Shown piece by piece: positions 27,077 to 36,808 of a DNA stretch of 64,000 bases (the stretch's first letter is position 1; each line of letters begins with the position of its first letter). The notes beneath the pieces were generated by a model. It was not told where the DNA came from, searched no databases, and saw only the letters and a program-made list of their open reading frames with translations. The DNA is from Psychrobacter glaciei. GTDB lineage: Bacteria > Pseudomonadota > Gammaproteobacteria > Pseudomonadales > Moraxellaceae. Location: NCBI RefSeq assembly GCF_014652895.1, contig NZ_BMZR01000002.1, forward strand, positions 124,001-188,000, written 5' to 3'. The translations under genes were made by a program, and so were the position numbers.

Positions 27077-27535
27077 CTATTGGATGCTGACCAATGGCTT
27101 AGAAACCCAACCTTCACCTTTATCACTTTGTACATGATAGTAGCCATTTTGTTCAGTGCCCATGTAAATCATAATTTCTTGCTGAGATAAGATAGCGATT
27201 GGGTTTGAAGCTTTATTGGCCTGTGAATGCAGTTTGGTACTTTGTAATTTGCCAGACAATATAGAACCAGAAACCAGCTTTCCCGTATTGCTCTGAGTGT
27301 TTTGAGCCACCGTTTCTGTAAAGCCTACTTCTTCGCCTAAGTCAGACACCGCTTGTTTGCTACCTCTGATGGTATCGGCCGTTCTACCAATTGAGCTGAT
27401 GGTGTTTTGCACCTCATAAATACTATCCAAAAAACCAGCGTTTGCGTTAACAGATAAAGCAAGCAATGACGTGCTGACCGCTAGCAAGACCATGGATTTT
27501 GACGATACAGATAGCAACGGCTTTAATAAACTCAT
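27077..27535 (-). CDS. Exported SH3-like domain protein
   Basis: A 152-residue protein with a signal peptide ending near NANA and a C-terminal bacterial SH3-like segment (LHSQANKASNPIAILSQQE ... YYHVQSDKGEGWVSKPLV), a fold often used for cell-wall or protein contacts. The middle part is a coiled, Ser/Thr/Gln-rich region. AGGA upstream supports the start. No specific function can be given. It is monocistronic. Confidence 0.75.
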   Translation of the reverse strand: MSLLKPLLSVSSKSMVLLAVSTSLLALSVNANAGFLDSIYEVQNTISSIGRTADTIRGSKQAVSDLGEEVGFTETVAQNTQSNTGKLVSGSILSGKLQSTKLHSQANKASNPIAILSQQEIMIYMGTEQNGYYHVQSDKGEGWVSKPLVSIQ

Positions 27536-27691
27536 AAGAAGTTCCTGATGTTAAGAAAAGTATAAAAATGTTACCCGAATGTATTTATACCATATTCTTA
27601 AATTACCAAACAACTGTTAATTCCATAATAGTGCCAATTTGTCTTTTATGTATCATGCTTCACTTGTCATTTTCATAGCCACTCCAATTTG

Positions 27692-28195
27692 CTATGCATC
27701 ATTGGCTAAGAATGCTGGCAAAAAGGTTTCGCTAATCATTAGCGTGCGCCCATACCAATCATAACGCGTTTGTCGTTGCCAGCCAGCATCGGTATGACTG
27801 ATAAAACGCTGATTGGGTAGAGTGCGACGACGTTTAAATAAAACATAGCCGATGGGCGTGCCTTTTAGCTGTTGCAGCCGCCGCGCGTTGCCTTTTAGAG
27901 TCGATAAAGGAAAGATACTTTGCGCTTCTACCCACGGCTGCTCATCATTACCATATAACTGTACTTCACGTATCCACGCCAGTAATGGACGATTCAGCAT
28001 TGAGCCTTGTAGCCCTAGTTGTCTTTTTTGTTGCAACGTTAAGGGTCGAAAGCCCTCAAAACTGCGTTCTACGCGTAATGGCTGCCCTGCTCTTTTTTCT
28101 AATACGGCAGTTAGAGAACCTTCGGCATTGAGCCAAGGCAATAGCTCAGAGGGCGGGATAAAAGTGGCAGGACAAGCATAAGAGTTACTGGACAT
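27692..28195 (-). CDS. ubiC: Chorismate lyase (chorismate--pyruvate lyase)
   Basis: Cytoplasmic enzyme that removes pyruvate from chorismate to form 4-hydroxybenzoate, the first committed step of ubiquinone synthesis. The 167 residues match UbiC along most of their length: EGSLTAVLEKR, WIREVQLYG (Arg76, equivalent to the product-binding Arg76 of E. coli), IFPLSTLKG, LKGTPIGYVLF and ISETFLPAF (Glu156, near E. coli Glu155). ubiA is not adjacent here, unlike in E. coli. It lies 96 bp after the acyltransferase gene. Confidence 0.88.
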   Translation of the reverse strand: MSSNSYACPATFIPPSELLPWLNAEGSLTAVLEKRAGQPLRVERSFEGFRPLTLQQKRQLGLQGSMLNRPLLAWIREVQLYGNDEQPWVEAQSIFPLSTLKGNARRLQQLKGTPIGYVLFKRRRTLPNQRFISHTDAGWQRQTRYDWYGRTLMISETFLPAFLANDA

Positions 28196-28291
28196 AGTTA
28201 ACGGCTAATAGTGAGAATTTAGAAATAAACGGCTGCGAGTGTCTGTTAATAAAGCGACATTAATAAAAGTCAATATTCGTAAAATCGAGCA

Positions 28292-29644
28292 TTAATGATT
28301 GATATCAAACTCAGGCATATTATCGGCGTTAAATGGTAATGCTTCAAATGCCTGCTGACGATACTGTGCCATATGCTCACGATCTTTGGTACAAAAATCA
28401 CCAATCGCAGGTACAAAGCGTGGATCATAGATACGGTGCAGCGAGTGTGTCGTCGTTGGAATAAAACCACGAACCAGCTTATGCTCCCCTTGCGTGCCGG
28501 GATCAAAATACCTCAAGCCTTGCTCGATGGCAAATTCAAGCCCTTGATAATAGCACAGCTCAAAGTGCAAGCTATCATACTCACCGAGCGCGCCCCAATA
28601 ACGACCATATAAGGTAGCATTATTATCAACATCACCATCAGCCTTGTCGCTGTCGGCTTTATCGTATAAAAATAAGCTACTCGCGATAATTTCACCGTCG
28701 ACATCCATGGCTTGCGCCAACATAATATGCTCAGGTAGGCTATCGGCTAACGCCATAAAAAAATCGAGCGTCAAATAAGGCTTTTGCCCGCGTATCGCAT
28801 AAGTCATCACATAACAATGATAGAACGCTTGCCAGTCTTCATCCGTGATGTCATTACCACACTTACGCTGACAGCTAATGCCTTGCTCAGCGACCTTACG
28901 ACGTTCAGCGCGGATGGTTTTGCGTTTTTTGGCTCTTAGTGTCGCCAAGAATCCGTCAAAATCAGCAAATGGCTGACTGTCTTGGCTGAGGTTTTGATTT
29001 TGCCATAAAAACTGACAGCCTTGACGCTCAAGTATCGGCATCTCAATAGGAGTGGACTCTACACCACTTTCTTGGGCAGCTATCGCAAGCTCTATATCGA
29101 TTTCAGTGGGCATAGACGTGGTGGCAATAGATGCCAACTCAGGCGTGACAAACAGACCATGCCAGCTTGAGGCGCCCACTTGCTGAGCGAGATCATCAAC
29201 ACCAGCAATGGCTGTTTTGAGAATATCATCATTCAAATGCTCACCAGCTGCCAACCAAAGACGCTGACCTGTAATCGGTGTATAGGGCACGCTGGTGACC
29301 AGCCGAGGATAGTAATCGATGCCATAGCGTGCATAAGCCTCCGCCCATGAGTGATCAAACACAAACTCACCGCGATGATGACCCTTTATGAATACTGGCA
29401 TGACTGCGACAGGTTGCAGGGCTGTGTCTGCCGCACTGTCTGTTACGCTATTGGCGCTATCAGCATAATCGGCAACACGATGTACCAGAATAAATATCGG
29501 TAGCCACCCTGCCTGCTCACCAATCGCTCCCGTGTCAGTCAGTATTTGCCAAAAAGCAAATGACATAAAAGGGGTATCTGGCGTTTGCCACTGTGCTTGG
29601 CTCTGCCAGCTGGTATCATTGAGTAGCGCATATTGTAAAGTCAT
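28292..29644 (-). CDS. GNAT-fold acyltransferase, COG3146 (DUF482) family
   Basis: A 450-residue protein of the COG3146 family, often called predicted N-acyltransferase or peptidogalycan biosynthesis protein, related in fold to FemAB. Matching features are HSWAEAYARYGIDYYPRLV, PYTPITGQRL and the C-terminal YFDPGTQGEHKLVRGF. A variable Asp-rich loop (DKADSDKADGDVDNN) interrupts the domain near residue 330. The biological substrate of this family has not been established to my knowledge. It precedes ubiC on the same strand and may be cotranscribed with it. Confidence 0.85.
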   Translation of the reverse strand: MTLQYALLNDTSWQSQAQWQTPDTPFMSFAFWQILTDTGAIGEQAGWLPIFILVHRVADYADSANSVTDSAADTALQPVAVMPVFIKGHHRGEFVFDHSWAEAYARYGIDYYPRLVTSVPYTPITGQRLWLAAGEHLNDDILKTAIAGVDDLAQQVGASSWHGLFVTPELASIATTSMPTEIDIELAIAAQESGVESTPIEMPILERQGCQFLWQNQNLSQDSQPFADFDGFLATLRAKKRKTIRAERRKVAEQGISCQRKCGNDITDEDWQAFYHCYVMTYAIRGQKPYLTLDFFMALADSLPEHIMLAQAMDVDGEIIASSLFLYDKADSDKADGDVDNNATLYGRYWGALGEYDSLHFELCYYQGLEFAIEQGLRYFDPGTQGEHKLVRGFIPTTTHSLHRIYDPRFVPAIGDFCTKDREHMAQYRQQAFEALPFNADNMPEFDINH

Positions 29645-29811
29645 AGTACCTACACTGTTTTTCGTAATGGTCTAGCCTACCAAATGTGAGTGCTTTTGCT
29701 GTCACAATTTGCAAAAATAACAATATTTCTTGAAATATTACGCAGCATGCCTAACTATCAAAATAGCATAAAAAAAGCCAGCCACACGAATGTAGATGAC
29801 TTTACTAAACT

Positions 29812-29869
29812 AGGGCGTCCTCAATCTGAACGAAAATGCCTAAATGGGTTAAAAATGAGGACACGCCCT
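29812..29869. mobile_element. Short MITE-like element with terminal inverted repeats (58 bp)
   Basis: Ends AGGGCGT-CCTCA and TGAGGACACGCCCT are inverted copies (two bases missing from the left), each flanked by TA. The interior carries the AAATGGG(C/T)TAAAAATG block shared with 12069-12207. Confidence 0.7.
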
Positions 29870-29959
29870 AACCGTTCTATTTTTATAAATAATGTGGCAA
29901 ACCATTTGTCTGTTAATTGCCTTGATATTATGACTGTCGGTATCCGCTTTAACACTTCA

Positions 29960-29994
29960 AAAAAACGGGGTTAAAAAACGGGGTTAAAAAACGG
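29960..29994. repeat. 13-bp short tandem repeat
   Basis: CGGGGTTAAAAAA is present twice and continues into a third partial copy. Slippage-prone tract in the gap upstream of the monomeric isocitrate dehydrogenase. Confidence 0.8.
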
Positions 29995-30315
29995 TAATTG
30001 TACAGAAAAGATGATATCAAAGCCCATGACTGGTAGAATAAGGCTATTATTAGCTTAATATAATTTGTATACATGAGATATGAATAAAAATAGTACAATT
30101 GGTTCATTATGCGAGATTGACATCGCATAGGATCTATAGTGGGTTAATGATAACCAGCCAGCTATTTTCAGGCAGTTCTGCACAGAGAGTCTCAAAGAGG
30201 CGACTCATGATACATTTGATTCAATCACGATTCACTATCGCATAGAGTCTCTATAGAAATACCCATTTGTTTAAGCGTTAATATTAACTACAGCCTAAAG
30301 GGATACACTACTATA
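29995..30315. other. Leader region of the monomeric isocitrate dehydrogenase
   Basis: A TTGACA at 30117 could be a -35 element, but no well-spaced -10 was found. No gene seen. Confidence 0.4.
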
Positions 30316-32535
30316 ATGTCAAAAATTATTTATACAAAAACTGATGAAGCCCCAGCGCTAGCAACCTTGTCCTTCTTACCTATTGTCAAAGCATTTACCC
30401 AAACCGCAGGAGTTGAAGTTGAAACCACTGATATCTCTGTTGCTGCGCGTGTGTTGGCTGAATTCCCAGAATACTTAAATGAAGATCAGCGCGTTCCTGA
30501 TAATCTAGCTGAGCTTGGTCGACTGACGCAAGATCCTGACACTAATATTATTAAACTGCCAAATATCAGTGCCTCTGTTCAGCAGCTAAAAGCCTGTATC
30601 AAAGAACTACAAAGCAAAGGCTACGGCATCCCTAACTTTCCAGAAGACCCAAAAACCGACGAAGAAAAAGAAATTCGTCAGCGTTATGGTAAGAGTCTAG
30701 GCAGTTCGGTTAACCCTGTATTGCGCGAAGGCAACTCAGATCGCCGTGCACCAAAAGCTGTTAAGAACTTTGCGCGCAAGCATCCGCATTCTATGGGCGA
30801 GTGGAAGCAATGGTCAAGTACCCACGTATCGCACATGCACAGCGGTGATTTTTACGATGGCGAACAGTCGATGACTTTGGATAAAGCCCGTAACGTGCGT
30901 ATGGAGCTGTTACTTGATGATGGCACGACGAAAGTATTGAAGCCAAAAATTGCTTTGCTTGATAAAGAAGTCATTGACCTGATGGTCATGAGCAAAAAAT
31001 CGCTGCTAGAGTTTTATGAGCAAGAAATGGAAGATTGCCGCGAAGCTGGTATCTTGTTCTCATTGCACGTAAAAGCCACCATGATGAAGGTTTCGCACCC
31101 TATCGTGTTTGGACATGCGGTTAGAATTTATTATAAAGATGCATTTGACAAGCATGGTGCTTTCTTTGACGAGCTAGGCATTAACGTCAACAATGGTATG
31201 GCTGATTTATACGACAAAATATCTGCCCTACCATCATCTAAACGTGAAGAGATCGAGCAAGACTTGCATGCCTGCCAAGAGCATCGCCCACGTCTAGCGA
31301 TGGTTGATTCTTCAAAAGGTATTACCAACTTCCATTCACCAAGCGATATTATTGTCGATGCGTCAATGCCTGCCATGATTCGTAATGGTGGTAAAATGTG
31401 GGGCGCTGATGGCAAACTATATGATTGCAAAGCTGTCATGCCAGAGTCCACCTTCGCCCGTATTTATCAAGAAATGATCAATTTCTGCAAATGGCATGGT
31501 AACTTTGATCCAACCACCATGGGTACGGTTCCTAACGTAGGCCTCATGGCACAAAAAGCAGAAGAATATGGCTCACACGACAAAACCTTTGAGTCTAGTG
31601 CTACCGGTATTGCCCGTATTGTAGATATCGATACCGATGAAGTATTGCTTGAAAAGGATGTGGAAAAAGGCGATATCTGGCGCATGTGTCAAGTTAAAGA
31701 CGACCCTATCCAAGACTGGGTGAAGCTTGCCGTCCGCCGTGCACGTGATTCAGATACGCCTGTCATCTTTTGGTTAGACCCGTACCGTCCACATGAGAAC
31801 GAGCTAATCAAAAAAGTTAACATGTATTTGAAAGATCATGACACTGACGGTCTGCACATTGAAATCATGTCACAAGTTCGCGCCATGCGTTATACCTTAG
31901 AGCGTGTCGCTCGCGGTCTAGATACTATCTCTGCCACAGGTAACATCTTACGCGATTACCTAACAGACTTGTTCCCTATCCTAGAGCTAGGAACCAGCGC
32001 TAAGATGCTATCAGTCGTGCCACTAATGAAGGGCGGCGGTTTGTTTGAAACTGGTGCTGGTGGTTCTGCACCCAAGCACGTTGAGCAGCTGGTAGAAGAA
32101 AACCATCTACGTTGGGATTCATTGGGTGAGTTTTTAGCTTTGACTGAGTCGTTGGAGCATTTGGCCAAAAACGACAACAATGCTAAAGCGCAAATCTTAG
32201 CAGATACGCTTGATAGAGCCACTGAAACACTACTGCTAAATGACAAGTCACCGTCACGTAAAACAGGTGAGTTAGATAACCGTGGTAGTCACTTCTATCT
32301 GGCGATGTACTGGGCTGAAGAGCTTGCTGAGCAAGACCAAGACGCTGATCTAAAAGCGCAATTTACCCCATTTGCGCAAAAGCTGAAGAGCAATACAGAC
32401 GCCATTATTAAACAATTTAATGAAGCTCAAGGCAAAGCGGTAGACATCAAAGGCTACTACTTCGCGGATGAAGCGTTGGCTGAAAAAGTCATGCGTCCAA
32501 GCACTCTATTCAATGAAGCGTTAGCATCGTTGTAA
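30316..32535 (+). CDS. icd: Isocitrate dehydrogenase (NADP+), monomeric type
   Basis: A 739-residue monomeric (type II) NADP-dependent isocitrate dehydrogenase, which decarboxylates isocitrate to 2-oxoglutarate in the TCA cycle. Full-length for the family; typical segments are [46 protein letters not shown] and [20 protein letters not shown]. It is unrelated in sequence to the dimeric enzyme encoded convergently 393 bp away. In cold-adapted bacteria such as Colwellia the monomeric form is cold-active; whether this holds here is inference. Confidence 0.96.
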   Translation: MSKIIYTKTDEAPALATLSFLPIVKAFTQTAGVEVETTDISVAARVLAEFPEYLNEDQRVPDNLAELGRLTQDPDTNIIKLPNISASVQQLKACIKELQSKGYGIPNFPEDPKTDEEKEIRQRYGKSLGSSVNPVLREGNSDRRAPKAVKNFARKHPHSMGEWKQWSSTHVSHMHSGDFYDGEQSMTLDKARNVRMELLLDDGTTKVLKPKIALLDKEVIDLMVMSKKSLLEFYEQEMEDCREAGILFSLHVKATMMKVSHPIVFGHAVRIYYKDAFDKHGAFFDELGINVNNGMADLYDKISALPSSKREEIEQDLHACQEHRPRLAMVDSSKGITNFHSPSDIIVDASMPAMIRNGGKMWGADGKLYDCKAVMPESTFARIYQEMINFCKWHGNFDPTTMGTVPNVGLMAQKAEEYGSHDKTFESSATGIARIVDIDTDEVLLEKDVEKGDIWRMCQVKDDPIQDWVKLAVRRARDSDTPVIFWLDPYRPHENELIKKVNMYLKDHDTDGLHIEIMSQVRAMRYTLERVARGLDTISATGNILRDYLTDLFPILELGTSAKMLSVVPLMKGGGLFETGAGGSAPKHVEQLVEENHLRWDSLGEFLALTESLEHLAKNDNNAKAQILADTLDRATETLLLNDKSPSRKTGELDNRGSHFYLAMYWAEELAEQDQDADLKAQFTPFAQKLKSNTDAIIKQFNEAQGKAVDIKGYYFADEALAEKVMRPSTLFNEALASL

Positions 32536-32607
32536 TAGATTTAACTGGCAGGTCTCAAGTAACGTTACTTCTTCATACTTTTGCCGCTAGCGTCAGTTAA
32601 AAACAAT

Positions 32608-32647
32608 AAAACACCCCACAGCTCTATAGAACTGTGGGGTGTTTTTT
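32608..32647 (+). terminator. Terminator after monomeric icd
   Basis: Perfect stem AAAACACCCCACAG/CTGTGGGGTGTTTT with T6 on the plus strand. Confidence 0.93.
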
Positions 32648-32714
32648 ATTATCCGCAGATAAAGAGATATTAGTGCTTATATAGTCAGTGAAAAGTAATA
32701 TCGATACATCACGC

Positions 32715-32786
32715 ACTGCTGATATCAATTTTTCTTGCTTACTGTGCCTGTGCAGACAGAGGCTACAAAAAATTAATATCAGCAGT
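32715..32786. repeat. Short palindromic repeat, family P, copy A (72 bp)
   Basis: Ends ACTGCTGATATCAATTTTT and AAAAATTAATATCAGCAGT are inverted copies with one mismatch. The centre, read on the minus strand, has GTAGCCTCTGT and GTAAGCAAG, which recur in copy B at 46022-46086. Confidence 0.75.
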
Positions 32787-32848
32787 ATCGTAGCCATTCT
32801 AAAATTCCTTGACCCTAGTTATAACATCAGCATAGAAAAATTTACCAT

Positions 32849-32884
32849 AAAAAAGCCACCTACATGATTGTAGATGGCTTTTTT
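32849..32884. terminator. Terminator after dimeric icd
   Basis: AAAAAAGCCA..TACA/TGTA..TGGCTTTTTT hairpin with T-runs on both strands, 45 bp past the dimeric icd stop. Confidence 0.85.
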
Positions 32885-32928
32885 AACAGCTTATATCAAA
32901 TTGCTTTTAGCTCATGATAAAGCGATGA

Positions 32929-34188
32929 CTACGCATCCATATGCTTAATAATCGCCTTACCAAACTCAGAAGTACTGAGCAAGATAGCATCAGGCATCAA
33001 ACGCTCAAAGTCATAAGTGACCGTTTTATTAGCGATAGCGCCTTGGATACCACTAATAATAAGATCGGCTGCTTCGACCCAGCCCATATCACGTAACATC
33101 ATCTCAGCCGATAAAATCAACGAGCCGGGGTTTACTTTGTTCTGACCAGCATATTTAGGAGCAGTACCATGAGTTGCCTCATAGACAGCGATTGCGCCGC
33201 CTTTGTTAGCACCCGGTGCGATACCGATACCGCCCACTTCAGCCGCTAGGGCATCAGAGATATAATCCCCGTTTAGGTTAAGTGTGGCGACGACGGAATA
33301 ATCAGCAGGACGCATCAGAATTTGCTGCAAGAATGCATCAGCAATGACGTCTTTGATGATAATGTCATTACCCGTTTTTGGATTTTTCATCGTCATCCAA
33401 GGGCCGCCATCTAACAACTCTGCATCGAAGCGCTCTGCGGCTAATTCATAGCCCCAGTCTTTAAATGCGCCTTCGGTGAACTTCATGATGTTGCCTTTGT
33501 GCACCAAAGTCACACTCGGCAAATCGTTATCGATAGCGTGTTGAATGGCTTTACGCACTAGACGCTGCGAGCCTTCTTTTGAGACGGGTTTGATACCAAT
33601 GCCGCAATCTTCAGGGAAGCGAATGCTGGTTACACCCATCTCATCTCTTAAGAAATTGATAACTTTTTTGGCATCATCGCTGCCCGCTTTCCACTCGATA
33701 CCCGTGTAGATATCTTCTGTATTTTCACGAAAGATAACCATATCCGTCAGCTCAGGATGCTGCACGGGGCTTGGCACGCCTTCAAACCAGCGTACTGGAC
33801 GCTGACAAACATACAGATCAAGGTTTTGGCGTACAGCCACATTTAACGAACTAAAGCCACCGCCTACTGGCGTAGTTAATGGCCCTTTGATACTGATCAC
33901 GTAATCTTTTAAAATCTCTAGCGTTTCGCTTGGTAAGTAATCACCATCGTAAATTTTAGCTGCTTTTTCACCTAAATACGCTTCCATCCAAATGATGGAT
34001 TTTTTGCCGTGGTAAGCTTTATCAACTGCGGCATCAACCACCTTAACCATAACTGGAGTGATATCCACCCCAATCCCATCGCCTTCAACGAAAGGAATAA
34101 TTGGATGATTGGGGACATTCAACGATAAATCAGCGTTGACGGTTACTTTTTCGCCGTCTCTTGGTACGATAACTTTATCATAGGACAT
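32929..34188 (-). CDS. icd: Isocitrate dehydrogenase (NADP+), homodimeric type
   Basis: A 419-residue type I NADP-dependent isocitrate dehydrogenase, strongly similar to E. coli Icd. It retains [13 protein letters not shown] with Ser114, the position corresponding to the E. coli Ser113 phosphorylation site used by AceK, and the nucleotide-binding [11 protein letters not shown]. The ATG at 34188 is chosen because AAGGAG lies eight bases upstream; a longer frame to 34224 lacks support. It is convergent with the monomeric isoenzyme, so this locus carries both unrelated forms. Confidence 0.96.
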   Translation of the reverse strand: MSYDKVIVPRDGEKVTVNADLSLNVPNHPIIPFVEGDGIGVDITPVMVKVVDAAVDKAYHGKKSIIWMEAYLGEKAAKIYDGDYLPSETLEILKDYVISIKGPLTTPVGGGFSSLNVAVRQNLDLYVCQRPVRWFEGVPSPVQHPELTDMVIFRENTEDIYTGIEWKAGSDDAKKVINFLRDEMGVTSIRFPEDCGIGIKPVSKEGSQRLVRKAIQHAIDNDLPSVTLVHKGNIMKFTEGAFKDWGYELAAERFDAELLDGGPWMTMKNPKTGNDIIIKDVIADAFLQQILMRPADYSVVATLNLNGDYISDALAAEVGGIGIAPGANKGGAIAVYEATHGTAPKYAGQNKVNPGSLILSAEMMLRDMGWVEAADLIISGIQGAIANKTVTYDFERLMPDAILLSTSEFGKAIIKHMDA

Positions 34189-34875
34189 GGATAAAACTCC
34201 TTGGTTGTATGTTGGACATCGCAAGTATACTGAGCACTCTGTTATGCTTTCGCCATTCTATTATAGGTATGCGTAATTAACGCCTGTTAGCTGAGCAAGC
34301 ATAAGTGGCGCACTTACGACCTTATGTTTAATAGCCTTGTATCTAACCGTTTTACAAAACCGCTTTACACTCAAAGCTTCGAAATAAAAATTGGCAAAAT
34401 AATACAATTAATAAGAAGAGAAAAACCCCTCTCACAAAAGTACCTGAAAATATAATGCCATGGACATAAAAAAAGAGAAACGACAAAAAAGCTGAGATAA
34501 AGTTAATAAATATCAATGCTCTGTAAGCTTGAGTACGCAATGAATGTCACATGTTATCCTAGCCATTGTACTAAGCTAAAGGTCTGAGCAATGATTTTTC
34601 TTGTGCATAGCTCATGTACAGATATCAATGTTATAAATACCACTATAATAACATGGTTTTATATTGAATATAAATTTTCATATCTATAGCCTACTTATGA
34701 CAAGTTAATACATTATTTTTTATGTGTTTCCTTTTCATTAAAATGCCGTTAATTAAGTCATCAACCGTCTTATAATTGATCTGCAATCAGGGCGTGTTGA
34801 ATACCTTTTTTTTGATTACTACTTTTCATCTTTCGCAATGATTCATCAATATCTTTATTTAGGAAATGCTACTTT
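34189..34875. other. Long AT-rich intergenic region dimeric icd / rluE
   Basis: A 687-bp low-GC gap. A 62-codon hydrophobic frame at 34352-34540 (minus, TTG start, two possible membrane spans) is not supported by a ribosome site. AGGGCGTGTTGAAT at 34789-34802 resembles insertion-sequence ends seen elsewhere in the window but no partner end was found. Confidence 0.4.
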
Positions 34876-35490
34876 ATGTCGACCACCAATCTCGTTCTGT
34901 TCAATAAGCCTTACGGTGTGCAAAGTCAGTTCCGTGATGACAGCAACAACGACCACACCACCCTATCAGAGTATTTTACTGACAAGTCTTTGCGCGTGGC
35001 TGGTAGGCTGGATGCGACGTCTGAAGGCTTACTGATTCTGACGAGTGATGGCAGGGTTAACAAAGCCATTACCCATCCACCAAAGGCCAATGCTGGACGT
35101 AAGCAAGGTAAGACTTACTTAGTGCAAGTTGAAGGCATGCCTACTACTGAGCAACTTGATAAGCTTGGACAGGGCGTCATTCTCAAAGATGGCAAAACCC
35201 TACCTGCCGACATTAAACAGCTTAGTGAAGAGGATTTGCCTATGCCACTCTGGCAACGTGAGCCACCTATCCGTGAGCGTAAAAGCATACCGACATCATG
35301 GTTGATGCTGACGATTTATGAAGGAAAGAATCGCCAAGTCAGACGCATGACGGCTCACGTTGGATTGCCTTGCCTGCGTCTTATTCGTTGGTCAGTGGCA
35401 GGCTTCGAATTGGAGGAACTGGCAGTTGGTGAGTTTGTACGTATTCATTTAGACAGTGCGAAACTGAGGGAGTTGGGTGTCAGTAATTAA
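34876..35490 (+). CDS. rluE: 23S rRNA pseudouridine synthase RluE
   Basis: A 204-residue enzyme of the RsuA/RluB/E/F family that isomerises a uridine (U2457 in E. coli numbering) in 23S rRNA. There is no S4 domain, as expected for RluE. Catalytic Asp46 lies in GRLDATSEGLLIL; TYLVQVEGMPT, PPIRERKSIPTSWL and EGKNRQVRRMTAHVGLPCLRL follow in the family order. AGGA is upstream of the ATG. Monocistronic. RluE and RluF are close relatives, but the RERKSIPTSW block favours RluE. Confidence 0.93.
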   Translation: MSTTNLVLFNKPYGVQSQFRDDSNNDHTTLSEYFTDKSLRVAGRLDATSEGLLILTSDGRVNKAITHPPKANAGRKQGKTYLVQVEGMPTTEQLDKLGQGVILKDGKTLPADIKQLSEEDLPMPLWQREPPIRERKSIPTSWLMLTIYEGKNRQVRRMTAHVGLPCLRLIRWSVAGFELEELAVGEFVRIHLDSAKLRELGVSN

Positions 35491-35560
35491 CTTGCTCTGT
35501 CATCAGGCGTATTGACTGATGATAATGTACATAAGACCATAGACACATCGAAAAACGTCT

Positions 35561-35601
35561 AGGGTCTGTTGAACATTCAAATGTGGTACTGGCAGTGGCT
35601 A
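35561..35601 (+). repeat. Solo left end of the 51010 element (41 bp)
   Basis: Identical to 51011-51051 except for one base, preceded by TA as there. No matching right end occurs nearby, so it is a fragment. Confidence 0.85.
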
Positions 35602-35625
35602 CAAAAAATTTATACCAGTCACGCT
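35594..35625 (-). repeat. Short palindromic repeat, family P, half copy C
   Basis: On the minus strand it reads GTGACTGGTATAAATTTT followed by TTGTAGCC, matching the left half of copy B at 46022. It directly abuts and overlaps the solo element end. Confidence 0.6.
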
Positions 35626-35847
35626 GCATCTCTTTTATATTGACCTGACTATGCCTGTTTTATGTAGATTAGTGGTTTTATATAGATTAGTAATAAAATC
35701 TAGCAAATATATTACGACCTGTTAAACATAGCGTCTCGAACTGGTAAGGTTTATCTGTTAAGATTCAGCACTTTACTGCCTTGCTGTCATATTAGTGCCG
35801 TATTTTGCGTTTATTTACTGTTTAGCTTGTCTCTATAAGGATATGTC

Positions 35848-36681
35848 ATGATTGCTTCTCGTCGTTTTGCCTTGTTCGCCACCAGCATTTCTGCTGCTTT
35901 TATTCTGAGCGCCTGTCAGCCAGCAACAGATAGTAGTGAGGTGATGCCCGCAGAAGAAGTGGCGGCACCAGCAACTGAGATGACGGCTGATCAAGAGAAT
36001 ATGGATGGTCATAATATGACAGACGGCGATGCAATGGCAGATGAGCAGCAAATGACAGACATTCTCAAAGACTACACTAAGTCGATGACAGGAATGCATG
36101 ATGAGATGATGGTCGGTATGGCATACAACGATCCCGATACCGCCTTTGCGAAAGGCATGCTGGGGCATCATCGCGGCGCCATCGACATGGCAAAAATCGA
36201 GCTGAAGTATGGTACTGATGCAGCCATGCGAGAACTTGCGCAAAAAATTATGGTAGCGCAGCAAGCTGAGATAGACATTCTGAATAAATGGCTTGCTGGC
36301 CATCCTGATGCTGCCAAACCTAAGCCTAATACCCAAGCCATGCAACAAGCCTATGCCAAGAGTATGGACGGGATGCATGGTGATATGATGCTCGCTATTA
36401 CCGATCCGCTACCTGATATGGCTTTTGCACGCGGTATGTTGCCACATCATATTGGCGCTGTAGACATGGCAAAGATACAGCTCAAATATGGTACGGATGA
36501 AGAGATGCGCAAGTTGGCTCAAGATATCATCGACGCCCAGCAGCCTGAGATTCAAGTGATGCAAAATTGGATTGCCGCTAACAAAATCGACAAGCTCAAC
36601 AATGACACTATTAGTAATGACGCAACTAGCAATGACGCAACTGTCGAAAACGAAGTAGATGCTAAAGAACCTGCTGAGTAG
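35848..36681 (+). CDS. Lipoprotein with two DUF305 domains
   Basis: A 277-residue predicted lipoprotein (lipobox LSAC, Cys23). Two homologous DUF305 units follow, at about residues 72-150 and 165-250. Each has the ferritin-like metal-binding core: GHHRGAIDMA in the first and PHHIGAVDMA in the second, with (M/D)xGMHxxMM and KYGTD repeated. Such proteins are often encoded near copper-resistance genes, but no such genes are adjacent. Each HH plus nearby Met and Glu could bind metal. AAGGA precedes the ATG, and a strong terminator follows. Confidence 0.88.
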   Translation: MIASRRFALFATSISAAFILSACQPATDSSEVMPAEEVAAPATEMTADQENMDGHNMTDGDAMADEQQMTDILKDYTKSMTGMHDEMMVGMAYNDPDTAFAKGMLGHHRGAIDMAKIELKYGTDAAMRELAQKIMVAQQAEIDILNKWLAGHPDAAKPKPNTQAMQQAYAKSMDGMHGDMMLAITDPLPDMAFARGMLPHHIGAVDMAKIQLKYGTDEEMRKLAQDIIDAQQPEIQVMQNWIAANKIDKLNNDTISNDATSNDATVENEVDAKEPAE

Positions 36682-36738
36682 TAGCCCACTACCTAGATAC
36701 GGTCAATCAATATCAATAAATGTAAAACCCATAACGTC

Positions 36739-36776
36739 AAACCCCTGCTAATCATAAATGGTTAGCAGGGGTTTTT
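36739..36776 (+). terminator. Terminator after the DUF305 gene
   Basis: Stem AAACCCCTGCTAA/TTAGCAGGGGTTT with T5. Confidence 0.9.
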
Positions 36777-36808
36777 ATCGAGTTGATACAGCTATACTTT
36801 TGATATAT

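Noticed and set aside
29690..29974. 94-codon ORF in the gap before monomeric icd
   Set aside because: It reads through the 58-bp inverted-repeat element and the short tandem repeat, so it is a by-product of repeats.
34352..34540. 62-codon hydrophobic ORF on the minus strand
   Set aside because: TTG start, no ribosome site and very AT-rich surroundings; hydrophobicity is what AT-rich noise would give. Not called as a gene.
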